Below are positions 1 through 8,773 of a DNA stretch of 64,000 bases, piece by piece (the stretch's first letter is position 1; each line of letters opens with the position of its first letter). This stretch comes from Blastochloris tepida (GTDB lineage Bacteria; Pseudomonadota; Alphaproteobacteria; Rhizobiales; Xanthobacteraceae). The notes under the pieces are model-generated. The model did not search any database, was not told where the DNA came from, and worked only from the letters and a program-made list of their open reading frames with translations. The stretch lies in the NCBI RefSeq assembly GCF_003966715.1, contig NZ_AP018907.1, forward strand, positions 2,220,001 to 2,284,000. Reading direction: 5' to 3'. The position numbers were made by a program, and so were the translations under genes.

Positions 1-378
1 CGCGAGGAGCTTGCCAAGCTCGCGCGCGGGCACGACCTCGCCAAGGCGTTCAATTACATCCTGAAGCGCTGGGCGAGCTTCACGCTGTTCCTCGAGGATG
101 GGCGGGTTTGCCTGTCGAACAACGCCGCCGAACGCGGGCTTCGCGGCATCGCTCTTGGTCGCAAGTCGTGGCTGTTCTGCGGGTCCGATCGGGGCGGGCA
201 CCGCGCCGCCGCCATGTACAGCCTGATTGTCACGGCCAAGATGAACGGCATCGATCCGCAGGCCTGGCTGGCCGACGTCCTGGCGCGCCTGCCAAGCCAC
301 CCGGCGCATAGGCTCGATGACCTCCTGCCCTGGAATTGGGCGCCACGGCCCTCGGCACTCTCCGCTCGGGCGGCGTGA
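1..378 (+). CDS. IS66-family transposase (TnpC), C-terminal fragment
   Basis: The frame is open from the first base and ends at TGA 376-378, giving the last 125 residues of an IS66 transposase; the 5' part lies outside the window. The segment NNAAERGLRG, followed by GRKSWLFCGSDRGG and AAAMYSLIVTAKMNGIDP, is the typical IS66 C-terminal block; the Glu in NAAERGLR is probably the last acidic residue of the DDE catalytic triad (family knowledge). The enzyme would catalyse transposition of its own element. The edge hides the rest, so I cannot say whether the gene is intact. Confidence 0.9.
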   Translation, partial: REELAKLARGHDLAKAFNYILKRWASFTLFLEDGRVCLSNNAAERGLRGIALGRKSWLFCGSDRGGHRAAAMYSLIVTAKMNGIDPQAWLADVLARLPSHPAHRLDDLLPWNWAPRPSALSARAA

Positions 379-380
379 GC

Positions 381-623
381 ATGCACGTCAACAAGGTCTC
401 CCGCGTCACCACGATCGCTCGCGTCGCCGAGGACCTCGGCGAAGACGAAGATTGGCTGCACCAGGTCGCCAACGAAATGGACGTCGAGGACGGCATCATC
501 TGGGTCTACGGCGTCGGCGACGCCGCCGTCAGGGCGTTCACCGACTTCGGAATCGAGACCCTGGTCGAACTCATCAAAATCCACAAAGCAAACCCGGCGC
601 TCCTCGGACCTTCAGAGCCGTAA
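381..623 (+). CDS. Small acidic protein carried downstream of the IS66 transposase
   Basis: An 80-residue acidic protein starting MHVNKVSRVTTIARVAEDLGE, two bases after the transposase stop. An in-frame earlier ATG at 336 lies inside the transposase gene and is less likely. It contains EDEDWLHQVANEMDVEDGII and a conserved-looking stretch AVRAFTDFGIETLVELI. Similar small ORFs commonly follow IS66 transposases in alphaproteobacteria (recalled, not searched); the function is unknown. The close spacing suggests co-transcription with tnpC and that it belongs to the element. The TAA stop overlaps a GTAAGCG sequence. Confidence 0.7.
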   Translation: MHVNKVSRVTTIARVAEDLGEDEDWLHQVANEMDVEDGIIWVYGVGDAAVRAFTDFGIETLVELIKIHKANPALLGPSEP

Positions 624-2477
624 GCGCCCCACCTGCGGCCCACGCCGGAGGGATACGACGATGACGACGGGAGAGTCCTCGCCGCCAAATTGGCGGATAT
701 AGTCCAGCCAATACGGCAAGGGCTGATTGCGAAAGAGGAGCCCGCCGTAGCTGTGCTCGGCCATGTCCTCGAATTCGGGTGCCCACACCAACAGGAAGAT
801 CGCCCGGCTGCGCATGAACAGCGCGTGGGTGCCGTGATAGATGTCCTGCCCGCCGAAGTCCCAGACGTGCAGCGTCGTCGGCCTGTCGCCGCCATTGCCG
901 TGCAACTCGGTCGAACAGATATAGATGCCGTGGGTCGAGGCGATCGTCGGATCAAAGGGCTCGCTGCGCAGACGCCGGCAGATCTGGGTCTTGCCGATCC
1001 GCCCATTGCCGAGCACCATTAGCTTGACATCGGAGATCGGTTCTTCGCCGGCTTCGAGGTCGCGAACATGGGCGCGCAAGGAATCGAGGCAGTTGATATA
1101 TTCAGATTGAGACAAGACTTCCGGGGGAATGCCCGGAACAGTGGTGTCATGTAGCGTCAGCTTTTTGAGAGACGGCACGAACAGAACGCTGTTCGGTACG
1201 GACAAAAGGCAACAGGACGAACAATCGAGGGTCCGCAGGTTGGTGAGTGTCGCCAACGGGGCGAGATCACTCACCTGGGTTTTGGAGCAGTCGAGAGTCT
1301 GCAAGCTGGTGAGCGCCGCAAGCGGGGCGAGATCACTCACCTGGGTTCCGGAGCAGTCGAGCGTCTGCAGACCGGTGAGCGCCGCCAGCGGGGCGAGATC
1401 GCTCACTTGGGTTCTAGCGCAGTCGAGCGTCTGCAAATTGGCGAGCGCCGCCAGCGGAGCGAGATCGCTCACCTTGGTTTTGGAGCAGTTGAGCATCTGC
1501 AGGCTGGTGAGCGCCGCCAGCGGGGCAAGATCGCTCACCAGGGTTCCGGAGCAGGTCAGCGTCTGCAGGCTGGTGAGCGCCGCCAGCGGGCCGAGATTGC
1601 TCACCTTTGTGAAGAAACAGGCGAGCGTCCGCAGGCTGGTGAACGCCGCCAGCGGGGAGAGATCGCTCACATTTGTGATGAAGCACTCGAGCGTCTGCAG
1701 GCTGGTGAGCGCCGCCAGCGGGGAGAGATCGCTCACCTGGGTTACGGAGCAGTCGAGCGTCTGCAGGCTAGTGAGCGCCGCGAGCGGGGCGAGATCGTTT
1801 ACCTTTGTGAGGGAGCAGGTGAGCGTCTGCAAATTGGCGAGCGCCGCCAGCGGGGCGAGATCGCTCACCCCTGTTCCGGAGCATTTGAGCGTCTGCAAAT
1901 TGGCGAGCGCCGCCAGCGGGGCGAGATCGCTCACCTCTGTTCCGGCGCAGTTGAGCGTCTGCAAATTGGCGAGCGTCGCCAGCGGGGCGAGATCGCTTAC
2001 TTGGGTTCCGGCGCAGTCGAGCGTCTGCAAATTGGCGAGCGCCACCAGCGGGGCGAGATCGCTCACCCCTGTTCCGGAGCAGTTGAGCGTCTGCAAATTG
2101 GTGAGCGTCGCCAGCGGGGCGAGATCGCTCACCCCTGTTCCGGAGCAGTTGAGCGTCTGCAAATTGGCGAGCGCCGCCAGCGGGGCGAGATCAGAAACAC
2201 CCGTCCGCTCAAGAAAAAGCGTCTCAAGGTTCGCGAGCTCGCTGAACCGATTGGTTTGTTCCGCGACGGTGTTCGAACCAGCGGGCCGTTTCCAGAGGTA
2301 GTCCTCCTTGCCTACGTCTTCCCAAGGTCGCGGTCCCAAATTGAGGGAACGCAAGTGGGTCAGCGCAAACAATTCTTTCGGCAGCCTCTCGAGTCCGAGG
2401 CCGCCAAGGTCCAGGAAGCCGGTCTGCTCGGTTGCTTCGCAGGCGATCCGGTCCCGGGCAATCGACAATCCGTCCAT
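612..2477 (-). CDS. LRR-Roc GTPase (Roco-like), 3'-truncated next to IS66
   Basis: A 621-codon frame. After about 90 residues come fifteen 22-residue leucine-rich repeats of the type VSDLAPLAALANLQTL (residues ~92-422), a linker, and the start of a Roc GTPase domain with P-loop GNGRIGKT (~491-498) and switch motif WDFGGQ. The domain stops after SPVVIVV; the last ~15 residues are unlike a Roc domain, and the COR domain that normally follows is missing. The break falls at the IS66 remnant, so the gene is probably inactivated. Start chosen at the ATG beginning MDGLSIARDR; the open frame further upstream only shadows the opposite-strand methyltransferase. Bacterial Roco proteins have no settled role. 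Type I would accept: pseudogene. Confidence 0.8.
   Translation of the reverse strand: MDGLSIARDRIACEATEQTGFLDLGGLGLERLPKELFALTHLRSLNLGPRPWEDVGKEDYLWKRPAGSNTVAEQTNRFSELANLETLFLERTGVSDLAPLAALANLQTLNCSGTGVSDLAPLATLTNLQTLNCSGTGVSDLAPLVALANLQTLDCAGTQVSDLAPLATLANLQTLNCAGTEVSDLAPLAALANLQTLKCSGTGVSDLAPLAALANLQTLTCSLTKVNDLAPLAALTSLQTLDCSVTQVSDLSPLAALTSLQTLECFITNVSDLSPLAAFTSLRTLACFFTKVSNLGPLAALTSLQTLTCSGTLVSDLAPLAALTSLQMLNCSKTKVSDLAPLAALANLQTLDCARTQVSDLAPLAALTGLQTLDCSGTQVSDLAPLAALTSLQTLDCSKTQVSDLAPLATLTNLRTLDCSSCCLLSVPNSVLFVPSLKKLTLHDTTVPGIPPEVLSQSEYINCLDSLRAHVRDLEAGEEPISDVKLMVLGNGRIGKTQICRRLRSEPFDPTIASTHGIYICSTELHGNGGDRPTTLHVWDFGGQDIYHGTHALFMRSRAIFLLVWAPEFEDMAEHSYGGLLFRNQPLPYWLDYIRQFGGEDSPVVIVVSLRRGPQVGRLRL
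1212..2204 (-). repeat. Fifteen tandem 66-bp units encoding leucine-rich repeats
   Basis: The DNA repeats with a 66-bp period (22 codons) about fifteen times, without interruption, matching one leucine-rich repeat per unit. Units are close in nucleotide sequence, implying recent expansion or conversion. The opposite strand carries long open frames of repetitive peptide that are shadows, not genes. Confidence 0.9.
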
Positions 2478-2741
2478 CAGCCTTGGCCCAACCAGGAATA
2501 AATGACAATTTTTAGCCCCGGAACGCGCATGCGCACAACCGAGGTTGCGCGACACCGCCCCAGGCCTCGCCGCCTGGTAGTGTCCTGATGTGGCTGGACG
2601 GAAGTGACGGGGCCCGGAGACGGGCTCCGGTCGCGGGTCCAAGTTTGGCGACTGTCCCGCGAAGCGTGAAGCTGGGCTTTGCCGCCGCCCCGTCGCTGCT
2701 GCGCAGCGGGGCTGCTCTGGCACAGCCAAGGTTAACGACAC

Positions 2742-3587
2742 ATGGAGAACGACACGCTGCGCCCCGTGGCGCCGGCGCGCCCGGTCGCGCCCTATATCGG
2801 CGGCAAGAAGCACCTCGCCGAGCGCTTGGCCGCCTGCATCGCGGCCGTGCCCCACGACAGCTATGTCGAGCCGTTCGTCGGCATGGGCGGGGTGTTTCTC
2901 CGCCGCCGGCGGGCGCCGAAGCTGGAGGTGATCAACGACATCTCCGGCGACGTCGCCACCTTCTTCCGCATCCTGCAGCGCCACTACGTGCCATTCATGG
3001 ACATGCTGCGCTGGCAGGTTGCCGGCCGGCGGGAGTTCGAGCGGCTGCTGGCCTCCGACCCCACCACGCTGACCGACCTCGAGCGCGCCGCGCGGTTCCT
3101 GTACCTGCAGCGCGCCGCCTATGGCGGCAAGGTCGCCGGCCGGAGCTTCGGCGTGTCGCCGGGGGCGTCCTCCCGGTTCGACGTGACGCGGCTGGCCAAG
3201 CTGCTCGACGACCTGCACGAGCGCCTCGCCGGCGTAGTCATCGAGTGCCTGCCCTATGCTGAGGTGATCGCCCGCTATGACCGGCCGGGCACGCTGTTCT
3301 ATCTCGACCCGCCCTACCACGGCTCGGAGACCGATTACGGGGCCGGGGTGTTTGCCGCGGCCGACTTCCGGCGGCTGGCGGGCCAGCTCGCCGGCATCAA
3401 TGGCCGCTTCATCCTGTCGATCAACGACACCCCCGAGATGCGGTCGACCTTCGCCGCCTTCGATCAGGAGACGGTCGAGCTGACCTATTCGGTCAATGGC
3501 GCCTCGCCGCAGCGGGTGTCGGAGCTGATCGTGTGCTCGGCTGGGCTGCCGGCAGAGCATGCGGCGCCGAAGGGGCTCTTCGATTAG
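2742..3587 (+). CDS. D12-class N6-adenine DNA methyltransferase (orphan Dam-like)
   Basis: A 281-residue protein with the D12-class layout: N-terminal PYIGGKKHLAERL, the SAM-binding motif PFVGMGG (44-50), VINDISGD, and the catalytic DPPY motif (189-192). It should transfer a methyl group from SAM to N6 of adenine in a short DNA site. No restriction endonuclease gene is next to it, so it looks like an orphan of the kind common on prophages and islands. Start is the ATG of MENDTLRPV; the ribosome-binding site is weak. Length is normal for the family. It sits between the broken Roc gene and the ietAS pair. Confidence 0.88.
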   Translation: MENDTLRPVAPARPVAPYIGGKKHLAERLAACIAAVPHDSYVEPFVGMGGVFLRRRRAPKLEVINDISGDVATFFRILQRHYVPFMDMLRWQVAGRREFERLLASDPTTLTDLERAARFLYLQRAAYGGKVAGRSFGVSPGASSRFDVTRLAKLLDDLHERLAGVVIECLPYAEVIARYDRPGTLFYLDPPYHGSETDYGAGVFAAADFRRLAGQLAGINGRFILSINDTPEMRSTFAAFDQETVELTYSVNGASPQRVSELIVCSAGLPAEHAAPKGLFD

Positions 3588-3975
3588 ATGATCACCGCAG
3601 GCGCGTGGCTTCACCCTCTGGTTCATTCGGGATGGTTTTATCGCCACGGTTCATTTTGAATGCCTAAGGCCAAGCTGTTGAACCAGATCCGGGTTGGTTT
3701 CAGCGGGGTATACGCAAACCAGACCGGCGCCTACATCGCAACAGGATCACTGGGCGCCGAACAGATCGCAAAGGACACGTCGCCAGGGCGTCCATTCCAC
3801 GGCAAATTTTTGAAGCCAGGGAGCTTGGGGTTCGTGTTTTGTGCCATGTCTGCTAAAGTTTAATTGGCAAGGCGCACCCTGCAACTTTAGCGTTCCACGA
3901 CGTGTGTCCGTCCAAGAATAGACTCTGGAGGCGAAGGCCTTCCTATAACTCAGTGGCGAATTGGTGAAGCGTCCA
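3588..3975. other. Gap without a supported gene, upstream of ietA
   Basis: The base composition drops towards ietA. A 67-codon frame at 3660-3863 has no recognisable domain and no convincing ribosome-binding site, so I do not call it. The promoter of ietAS probably lies here, but no clear -35/-10 pair can be assigned. Confidence 0.5.
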
Positions 3976-4962
3976 ATGGCGCGTGGCGAATTGATGAAGA
4001 AACTGCTTGCGAGTTATGGCCGGGACGAGGAGTTCCGCGCTGTCGCTGAGCAGATCATTACTGAAGAGGAACAAAAGAATAACAAGGTCCTCGCTAGATC
4101 TCTCCGAAAAACGCTGGACAATTCAGCGCGCTCCGCTACGCCTAAGGCGTTGGCTCCGCTCATCCCATTTCCTGACGCTGCTAACGACTTTATTGAACGA
4201 ATCGAGCCTGAGCATACAAAAAACGATATTGTGCTTACCAATACTAATCTTCGTATTTTTGCTGGTTTGATCCGTGAGTTCCGCCGAGCCGAAGACATCC
4301 GGCGCCACGGTCTGCCGGTGCGTTCGAAGCTTCTGTTTTGCGGGCCTCCTGGTTGTGGAAAAACGCTTTGCGCGGAGGTTTTTTCCCGTGAGCTTGGCTT
4401 GCCGCTTTTTATCGTAAAGCTTGATAGGTTGATATCTTCATATCTTGGAGAAACAGCCACCAACATACGCAAGATCTTTGAGTTTGCTAGAAAGCAGCCC
4501 TGTGTACTTTTTTTTGATGAATTCGATGCTTTGGCGCGCTCGCGCGATGATGTTAACGAGCATAGCGAACTCCGCAGAGTCGTTAATAGCATTCTGATAT
4601 TTATCGACAGGATACGTCCGAAAGGTTTCTTGGTTGCCGCCACCAATCTTGATCATTCTTTAGACCCTGCAATCTGGCGCCGTTTCGACGAAATTATATG
4701 GTTTGGCAAGCCGGACCGACTCATGGTTGAAAAGTACCTCAGAGTTAAATTCAAGAATGTGGAGGTGGCGTTCGACCCGGTTGCGCAGGCGGTGCTGCTT
4801 GAGGGCTTCAGCTACGCAGAAATTGAGCGAGTATGCCTTTCGGCCATCAAGACCGCCGTTCTCGAACGCAGACGGCAGGTTCGTGAAGCCGATTTCAGGC
4901 TTGCAGTCCGCGACGAGATTCGACGGCGATCCGGGAGTGCGCGGCTTTCACCTATGTTGTAA
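3976..4962 (+). CDS. ietA: AAA+ ATPase, antitoxin/partner of a subtilisin-like protease
   Basis: A 328-residue single-domain AAA+ ATPase with Walker A GPPGCGKT (~123-130), Walker B VLFFDEFD (~177-184), sensor-1 AATN (~221-224) and an arginine pair in IWRRFDEI. It is followed 12 bp later by a subtilase gene. This pair matches IetA/IetS, described on plasmid pTiC58 as a toxin-antitoxin system in which the ATPase counteracts the protease, and later reported as a phage-defence pair (family knowledge). Start taken at the ATG of MARGELMKKL; in-frame TTG 3961 and GTG 3964 are alternatives. Its lower GC than the neighbours suggests transfer. The ATPase is intact although its partner is broken. Confidence 0.85.
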   Translation: MARGELMKKLLASYGRDEEFRAVAEQIITEEEQKNNKVLARSLRKTLDNSARSATPKALAPLIPFPDAANDFIERIEPEHTKNDIVLTNTNLRIFAGLIREFRRAEDIRRHGLPVRSKLLFCGPPGCGKTLCAEVFSRELGLPLFIVKLDRLISSYLGETATNIRKIFEFARKQPCVLFFDEFDALARSRDDVNEHSELRRVVNSILIFIDRIRPKGFLVAATNLDHSLDPAIWRRFDEIIWFGKPDRLMVEKYLRVKFKNVEVAFDPVAQAVLLEGFSYAEIERVCLSAIKTAVLERRRQVREADFRLAVRDEIRRRSGSARLSPML

Positions 4963-4974
4963 GGCTTTGCGGTC

Positions 4975-6224
4975 TTGGCGCGATATGACCATTTGCAGCT
5001 TGTCCGGCTGCCTGAACGACTGGAACGGCGTCGCCATGGTGGGGGCGGAAGCGCACCGACTCGAGAACCCGGAACACATAGCCAAAGGCTTCAATCCGAA
5101 CTAGACGAAGTCGTTATCCAGCAGCGCCGTCGCCGAAGACCGGAGTTCGTAGATCCGTCGTTGATCCTGCGCGTGCGCATGAACGGGATGACGATGGAGG
5201 ACGATTGGGCGCGGCTGGGCTTGACGTTGCTTTCCAGCGACGACGACAAAAATCTCATTCTGTTTGCATCAGACGACGAGATGCAGGGGTTCCGCGATCG
5301 ATTGGCGGCATACGCCCGCGGCGCACCTCCTGATCAAGCCGCACCGTCCTATGCCGGTTTTATCAATCGCATTGAAGAAATTGGTTCTGTCGAACCTCGT
5401 GACCGAATTGGCGCCCGTCTTCGCGAAGACGGTTTTATTGTGCCTGAAGACTTTTTGGCTGAGGGAGTATACATTCTTGATATTGAGCTTTGGGAATTTG
5501 GAAGACGGGATCAGCGAACGGAAAAGCTAAACAAGATCGCCGATTACATTGACGCTCGTGGTGGCGAGGTATTTGATAAATATGTCGGCCCGTCGATCAC
5601 AATGCTGCGGGCTCGGCTCACGGGGGCACTTGTTCATACGCTGCTTGACCTCGATATCATTGCGTCTGTCGAACAGCCGCCCCAGCCGGACGTTGTGACG
5701 GGTACTATACTTAAACTTGGACTTGACGATTTGCCTGAAGTGGCCTCGGCTCCTGACGGTGCACCTGTTATTGGGGTCATCGACAGCGGAGTGAACGAAC
5801 ACCCACTGCTTAAGGATTTTCTGGTTGGGGCGATCGGCGTACCGTCTTCTCTAGGCAGCGCTGACGACTTCGGTCACGGCACACGTGTCGCCGGTGTCGC
5901 CCTGTTCGGCGATCTTCGTGCCCAGCTCTTGGACGGAGTTCTTGTCCCGAGCGCCCGAATTGCCGCGGCGAAAGTCGTCAATGATCGGGGCGATTTTGAT
6001 GAGCGACGCCTCGTTCCCTCGCAGATGCGCGAGGCGGTCACAATGCTCAATCAGCGTTTTGGATGTCGCCTTTTCGTAATCTCCCTCGGCGACGTGAAGC
6101 GCGTCTTTGACGGGGGCAAAGTCGGACCCTGGGCGGCCACGCTTGACGAGTTGGCGAGCGAACTCAACGCCGTCATAGTGGTTTCCGCAGGCAATCGCGC
6201 ACCTCGAAGCGGAACCCGCCTAGA
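4975..6224 (+). pseudogene. ietS: IetS-like subtilisin (S8) protease, 5' part, interrupted by IS481
   Basis: Starts at TTG 4975 (MARYDHLQLVRLPERLERRR), 12 bp after ietA. It encodes an N-terminal region of ~260 residues and the first half of a peptidase S8 domain with catalytic Asp in VIGVIDSGV (~270), His in GHGTRVAG (~301) and oxyanion Asn in VVSAGN (~407). The frame enters the IS element after residue ~416 and stays open in it to a stop at 6474, so a truncated protein lacking the nucleophile Ser could be made. Joining base 6224 to 7265 restores one 779-codon frame. As the toxin/effector of the pair it should be inactive here. Confidence 0.88.
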
Positions 6225-7176
6225 TGTGGAGCCTCAACAGGTTGTCCTCGGTCAGACCGAGGCGGCTGATGGGTGTCTTGGCTTGCAAGCTACCATGGGG
6301 CCTGTGCCAATTGTAGCGATGCAGCCAGATCGGCAGCTCTGCGGCGCGCTGATCGGAGTGCAGATAAGCTTTGGCGTAGGCCCATTCGCGCAAGCTCGTT
6401 TGGACGAAGCGCTCGGCCTTGCCGTTGGTCTTGGGCGTATACGGCTTGGTGCGCAGGTGCTTGATCTCGAGTAGGCGCAGCGCCCTGGCATAGCGGAAGG
6501 AGCGGAAGCTGGCGCCGTTGTCGGTCATCACGCGCTGAACCTTGACGCCATGGGCCCTGAAGAAGCGCAGTGCATTGAACAGAAAGCGCAGACAGGACGG
6601 GCGCTTTTCGTCGGGCAGGATTTCCGAGTAGGCGACCCGCGAATGATCGTCGATGGCGAGATGCAGGCACTCCCAGCCGACCCCGCGGCTGTTGCTTTGC
6701 CCGCTGCGATCGCCGGTGATGCGGTGGCCCACCGTGTTGAACCGGCCGAGCTTTTTGATGTCGATGTGAATGATCTCGCCGGGATGCTGGCGTTCGTAGC
6801 GCCGGACCGGTTCGGCCGGCTCCAGGGCGCTGAGCTTGTTCAAGCCGCGCCGCCGCAGGATACGGCTGACGGTGGCCGGCGAGAGGCCGAGCTCGGCCGC
6901 GATCTGCTTGCCGGTGCAGCGCTGGCGGCGCAACGCCTCGACCGCAGCGCACGTGGCGGGCGCTGTTTGGCCTGGCGATGAAAGCGGCCTGGAGGAGCGG
7001 TCGCGCAAACCATCGACACCCTCGGCGCGGAAGCGCCCGACCCATTTGGCGACCGTCTTCGGCGTGGTGTTGTAGCGACGCGCGGCCTCGGCATTGGTCA
7101 GTCCGCCATCCACCACGGCGCCCACCATCACCTCTCGACCTTTCGGGGTCAGGCGAGCATTCTTGTGAGTGTCCAT
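6220..7176 (-). CDS. IS481-family DDE transposase
   Basis: A 318-residue transposase: N-terminal helix-turn-helix (TNAEAARRYNTTPKTVAKWV, ~27-46), a second HTH around GLSPATVSRILRRRG, then an integrase-core domain with D139 (HIDIKKLG), D219 (MTDNGASF) and E255 (NGKAERFVQ). It catalyses cut-and-join of the surrounding element. Its TAG stop (6220-6222) and part of the last Ile codon lie in the target duplication, outside the element, so the stop is supplied by the CTAG target. The start is the ATG of MDTHKNARLT. It lies antisense to ietS. Confidence 0.95.
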   Translation of the reverse strand: MDTHKNARLTPKGREVMVGAVVDGGLTNAEAARRYNTTPKTVAKWVGRFRAEGVDGLRDRSSRPLSSPGQTAPATCAAVEALRRQRCTGKQIAAELGLSPATVSRILRRRGLNKLSALEPAEPVRRYERQHPGEIIHIDIKKLGRFNTVGHRITGDRSGQSNSRGVGWECLHLAIDDHSRVAYSEILPDEKRPSCLRFLFNALRFFRAHGVKVQRVMTDNGASFRSFRYARALRLLEIKHLRTKPYTPKTNGKAERFVQTSLREWAYAKAYLHSDQRAAELPIWLHRYNWHRPHGSLQAKTPISRLGLTEDNLLRLHI

Positions 7177-7258
7177 TCGGTCCTCCGCGAATCACTGACG
7201 TCTGGCGACATCAGCGTTCCCGGCCAGGGCCGAATGGACAACCTCCTGAAAGCCCACA
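6225..7258 (-). mobile_element. Complete IS481-family insertion sequence (1034 bp)
   Basis: Ends are imperfect inverted repeats of about 20 bp: left TGTGGAGCCTCAACAGGTTG, and the right end read inward TGTGGGCTTTCAGGAGGTTG. The element is flanked by the direct repeat CCTAGA (6219-6224 and 7259-7264), a 6-bp target duplication fitting the NCTAGN target known for IS481. It carries one transposase gene on the minus strand and nothing else. Perfect ends, duplication and an intact gene argue for a recent insertion. Confidence 0.95.
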
Positions 7259-7264
7259 CCTAGA

Positions 7265-8354
7265 GCAGGCCGTCACCGAGTACCCTGGTTATCTTCTCGA
7301 GCCCAGTAATCGCCTGTGCGAACCAGCGGGCGCCATGAATATCCTAACTGTGGGTTCGCTCGCACATGGCAAGGGTTTGGACCCCGATTTTGACGAGGAC
7401 GTTCACGTACAGCCGATCACCAGCGCGTTCGAGCCTTCACCCTTTACTCGTATCGGTCCCGGCGTGGGTGGCGCAGTTAAGCCTGACCTCGTCGATATCG
7501 GCGGAACGATGGTCTTCGACTCGATGGTTGCTCGCCTCCGAGTTGGCGATGATTTGCCAACCGCCGGCGTTCTTACGCTCTATCATCGCTTTGTTGATCG
7601 CTTATTCACCGCTGGGTCGGGGACGTCTTACGCCGCACCATTGGTGGCAAATAAGGCGGCTCAGATCTTAACCCGGTTCCCGCAAGCTTCCGCAAACCTT
7701 GTACGCGCCCTGCTTGTGGGCGCGGCACGGGTGCCAGATGCGGCTCAGCTCAAGCTTCAGCCGTTGGGTGGAGAGGCCGCACGGTCCATCTGCGGACACG
7801 GGTTAGTGGACGTTGTACGCGCCGCATACTCAGATGACCATCGAGTAGTTCTCTTCGCTGAAGACGAGCTGCCGTTAGACCATTTTGCAGTTTACCACGT
7901 TCCAGTCCCCGAGCCATTTCAGAACGGCGGACGCCGTACTCTTCGCGTTACGCTCGCGTTCGATCCACCCGTACGTCACACTCGAGCCGACTACGCTGGC
8001 GTTGGCATGAGCTTCCGCCTTATTAGGGGGTGCGAGCAAGCACTTGTATTCGAGCATTATCGGCGTCGAACTCAAAGCGAGGGACGTCAGCCAGAGATCG
8101 ATGGGCGATACCAGTGCAACCTTGAGCCCGGTCCACGGGAGCGGGAGCGCAGCACGCTTCAAAGCGCGAGCGTTTCTTTTTCGCGGGATACCGGCGTGTA
8201 CGGCGACAGCTATTACTTGGTCGTGCGCTGCGAAGGAGGCTGGGCTGGGAGCTTCCAGGCAAGCCAGCGATTTGCAGTGGTCGTTGAACTTGCTCATCGG
8301 CCGGAGGTTCAGCTTTATGAGCGGCTCCGCGCGCGTGTTCGGCTTCCTCGTTAG
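7265..8354 (+). pseudogene. ietS: IetS-like subtilisin protease, 3' part with catalytic Ser
   Basis: Continues the ietS frame after the IS element and the second CCTAGA copy. It holds the nucleophile in GTSYAAPLVA (Ser ~538 of the restored protein), the end of the S8 domain and a ~230-residue C-terminal region typical of long IetS-like proteases. No start codon with a good ribosome-binding site is seen; the first in-frame ATG is 7335. The open frame extends back into the IS but that part is not real. Without the Asp, His and Asn of the first half this piece cannot be an active protease. Confidence 0.85.
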
Positions 8355-8662
8355 CTGTACCGATACCGGCTTTGATGGCTTGGAAGCCTTCCAATCGCTA
8401 CACGGAGCCGCTACACAAGCGCTGGCCAGAATTCGAATTTTGCTTTAAATAACAACTTATTCTGCAGGCTTGGTTCGTTTCCCTCCCTCTCCACCTGCTT
8501 CATCCTCGATTTCAGCGGCGGGTGGGTTCGGCTGGGCCTGATTTCCGCCATGTGGCTCCGGCGCGGCCCGTGACGCAAATTCCCGACGAAAGTCCCGACT
8601 CGCTGCCAGACCACAGCCTTAGCGCATTGATAAAAGGCGATAATCCAACTCAAACCCGATGC
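8355..8662. other. Gap between ietS and the att repeat; no gene seen
   Basis: No frame in this stretch resembles a protein family. The bases just left of 8663 were checked for the 5' half of a tRNA-Pro gene (expected acceptor start CGGAGCG, D-arm and anticodon stem) and do not contain it. Confidence 0.6.
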
Positions 8663-8709
8663 TCTGGGGGACTGGGGGTCCCGAGTTCAAATCTCGGCGC
8701 TCCGACCAT
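8663..8709 (+). repeat. Left attachment site: 3' half of tRNA-Pro(GGG), 47 bp
   Basis: Identical to 28842-28888. It folds as tRNA from the last base of the anticodon 5' stem: loop CTGGGGG (anticodon GGG), 3' stem ACTGG, variable loop, T-arm CCGAGTTCAAATCTCGG, acceptor CGCTCCG, discriminator A, CCA. No tRNA 5' half lies upstream, so this is not a functional gene. It is the junction between the left accessory block and the integrase-bearing island. Confidence 0.9.
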
Positions 8710-8773
8710 CTAACATCTTGATCTTAAAAGTGTTTTTTGGGCCTCGGGCAACCGGGGCTCTACCGCGTTTTGG

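Larger units (their letters stand above)
1..656 (+). mobile_element. IS66-family element, right (3') part
   Basis: The transposase C-terminus and the small gene behind it define the 3' end of an IS66 element that continues left of the window. The right border must lie between the small gene's stop (623) and about 656, where the neighbouring Roc GTPase reading frame stops looking like its family. I could not identify the terminal inverted repeat because the left end is not visible; the end coordinate is therefore approximate. Confidence 0.6.

Noticed and set aside
1212..2204. CRISPR-like regular repeats
   Set aside because: Units are contiguous without unique spacers and translate into leucine-rich repeats; the 15-bp array at 50109-50180 also has no spacers.
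1129..2501. Two long plus-strand open frames of repetitive peptide across the LRR region
   Set aside because: They are antisense shadows of the 66-bp LRR repeats; the repeat period being a multiple of three keeps other frames open.
2478..3647. N-terminal extension of the Roc gene frame to 3647
   Set aside because: This part is antisense to the methyltransferase gene and has no LRR or Roc character.
3660..3863. 67-codon frame before ietA
   Set aside because: No ribosome-binding site, no recognisable family and no overlap with operon structure.
8663..8709. A functional tRNA gene here or at 28842-28888
   Set aside because: Only the anticodon-loop-to-CCA half is present; no acceptor 5' strand or D-arm upstream of either copy.
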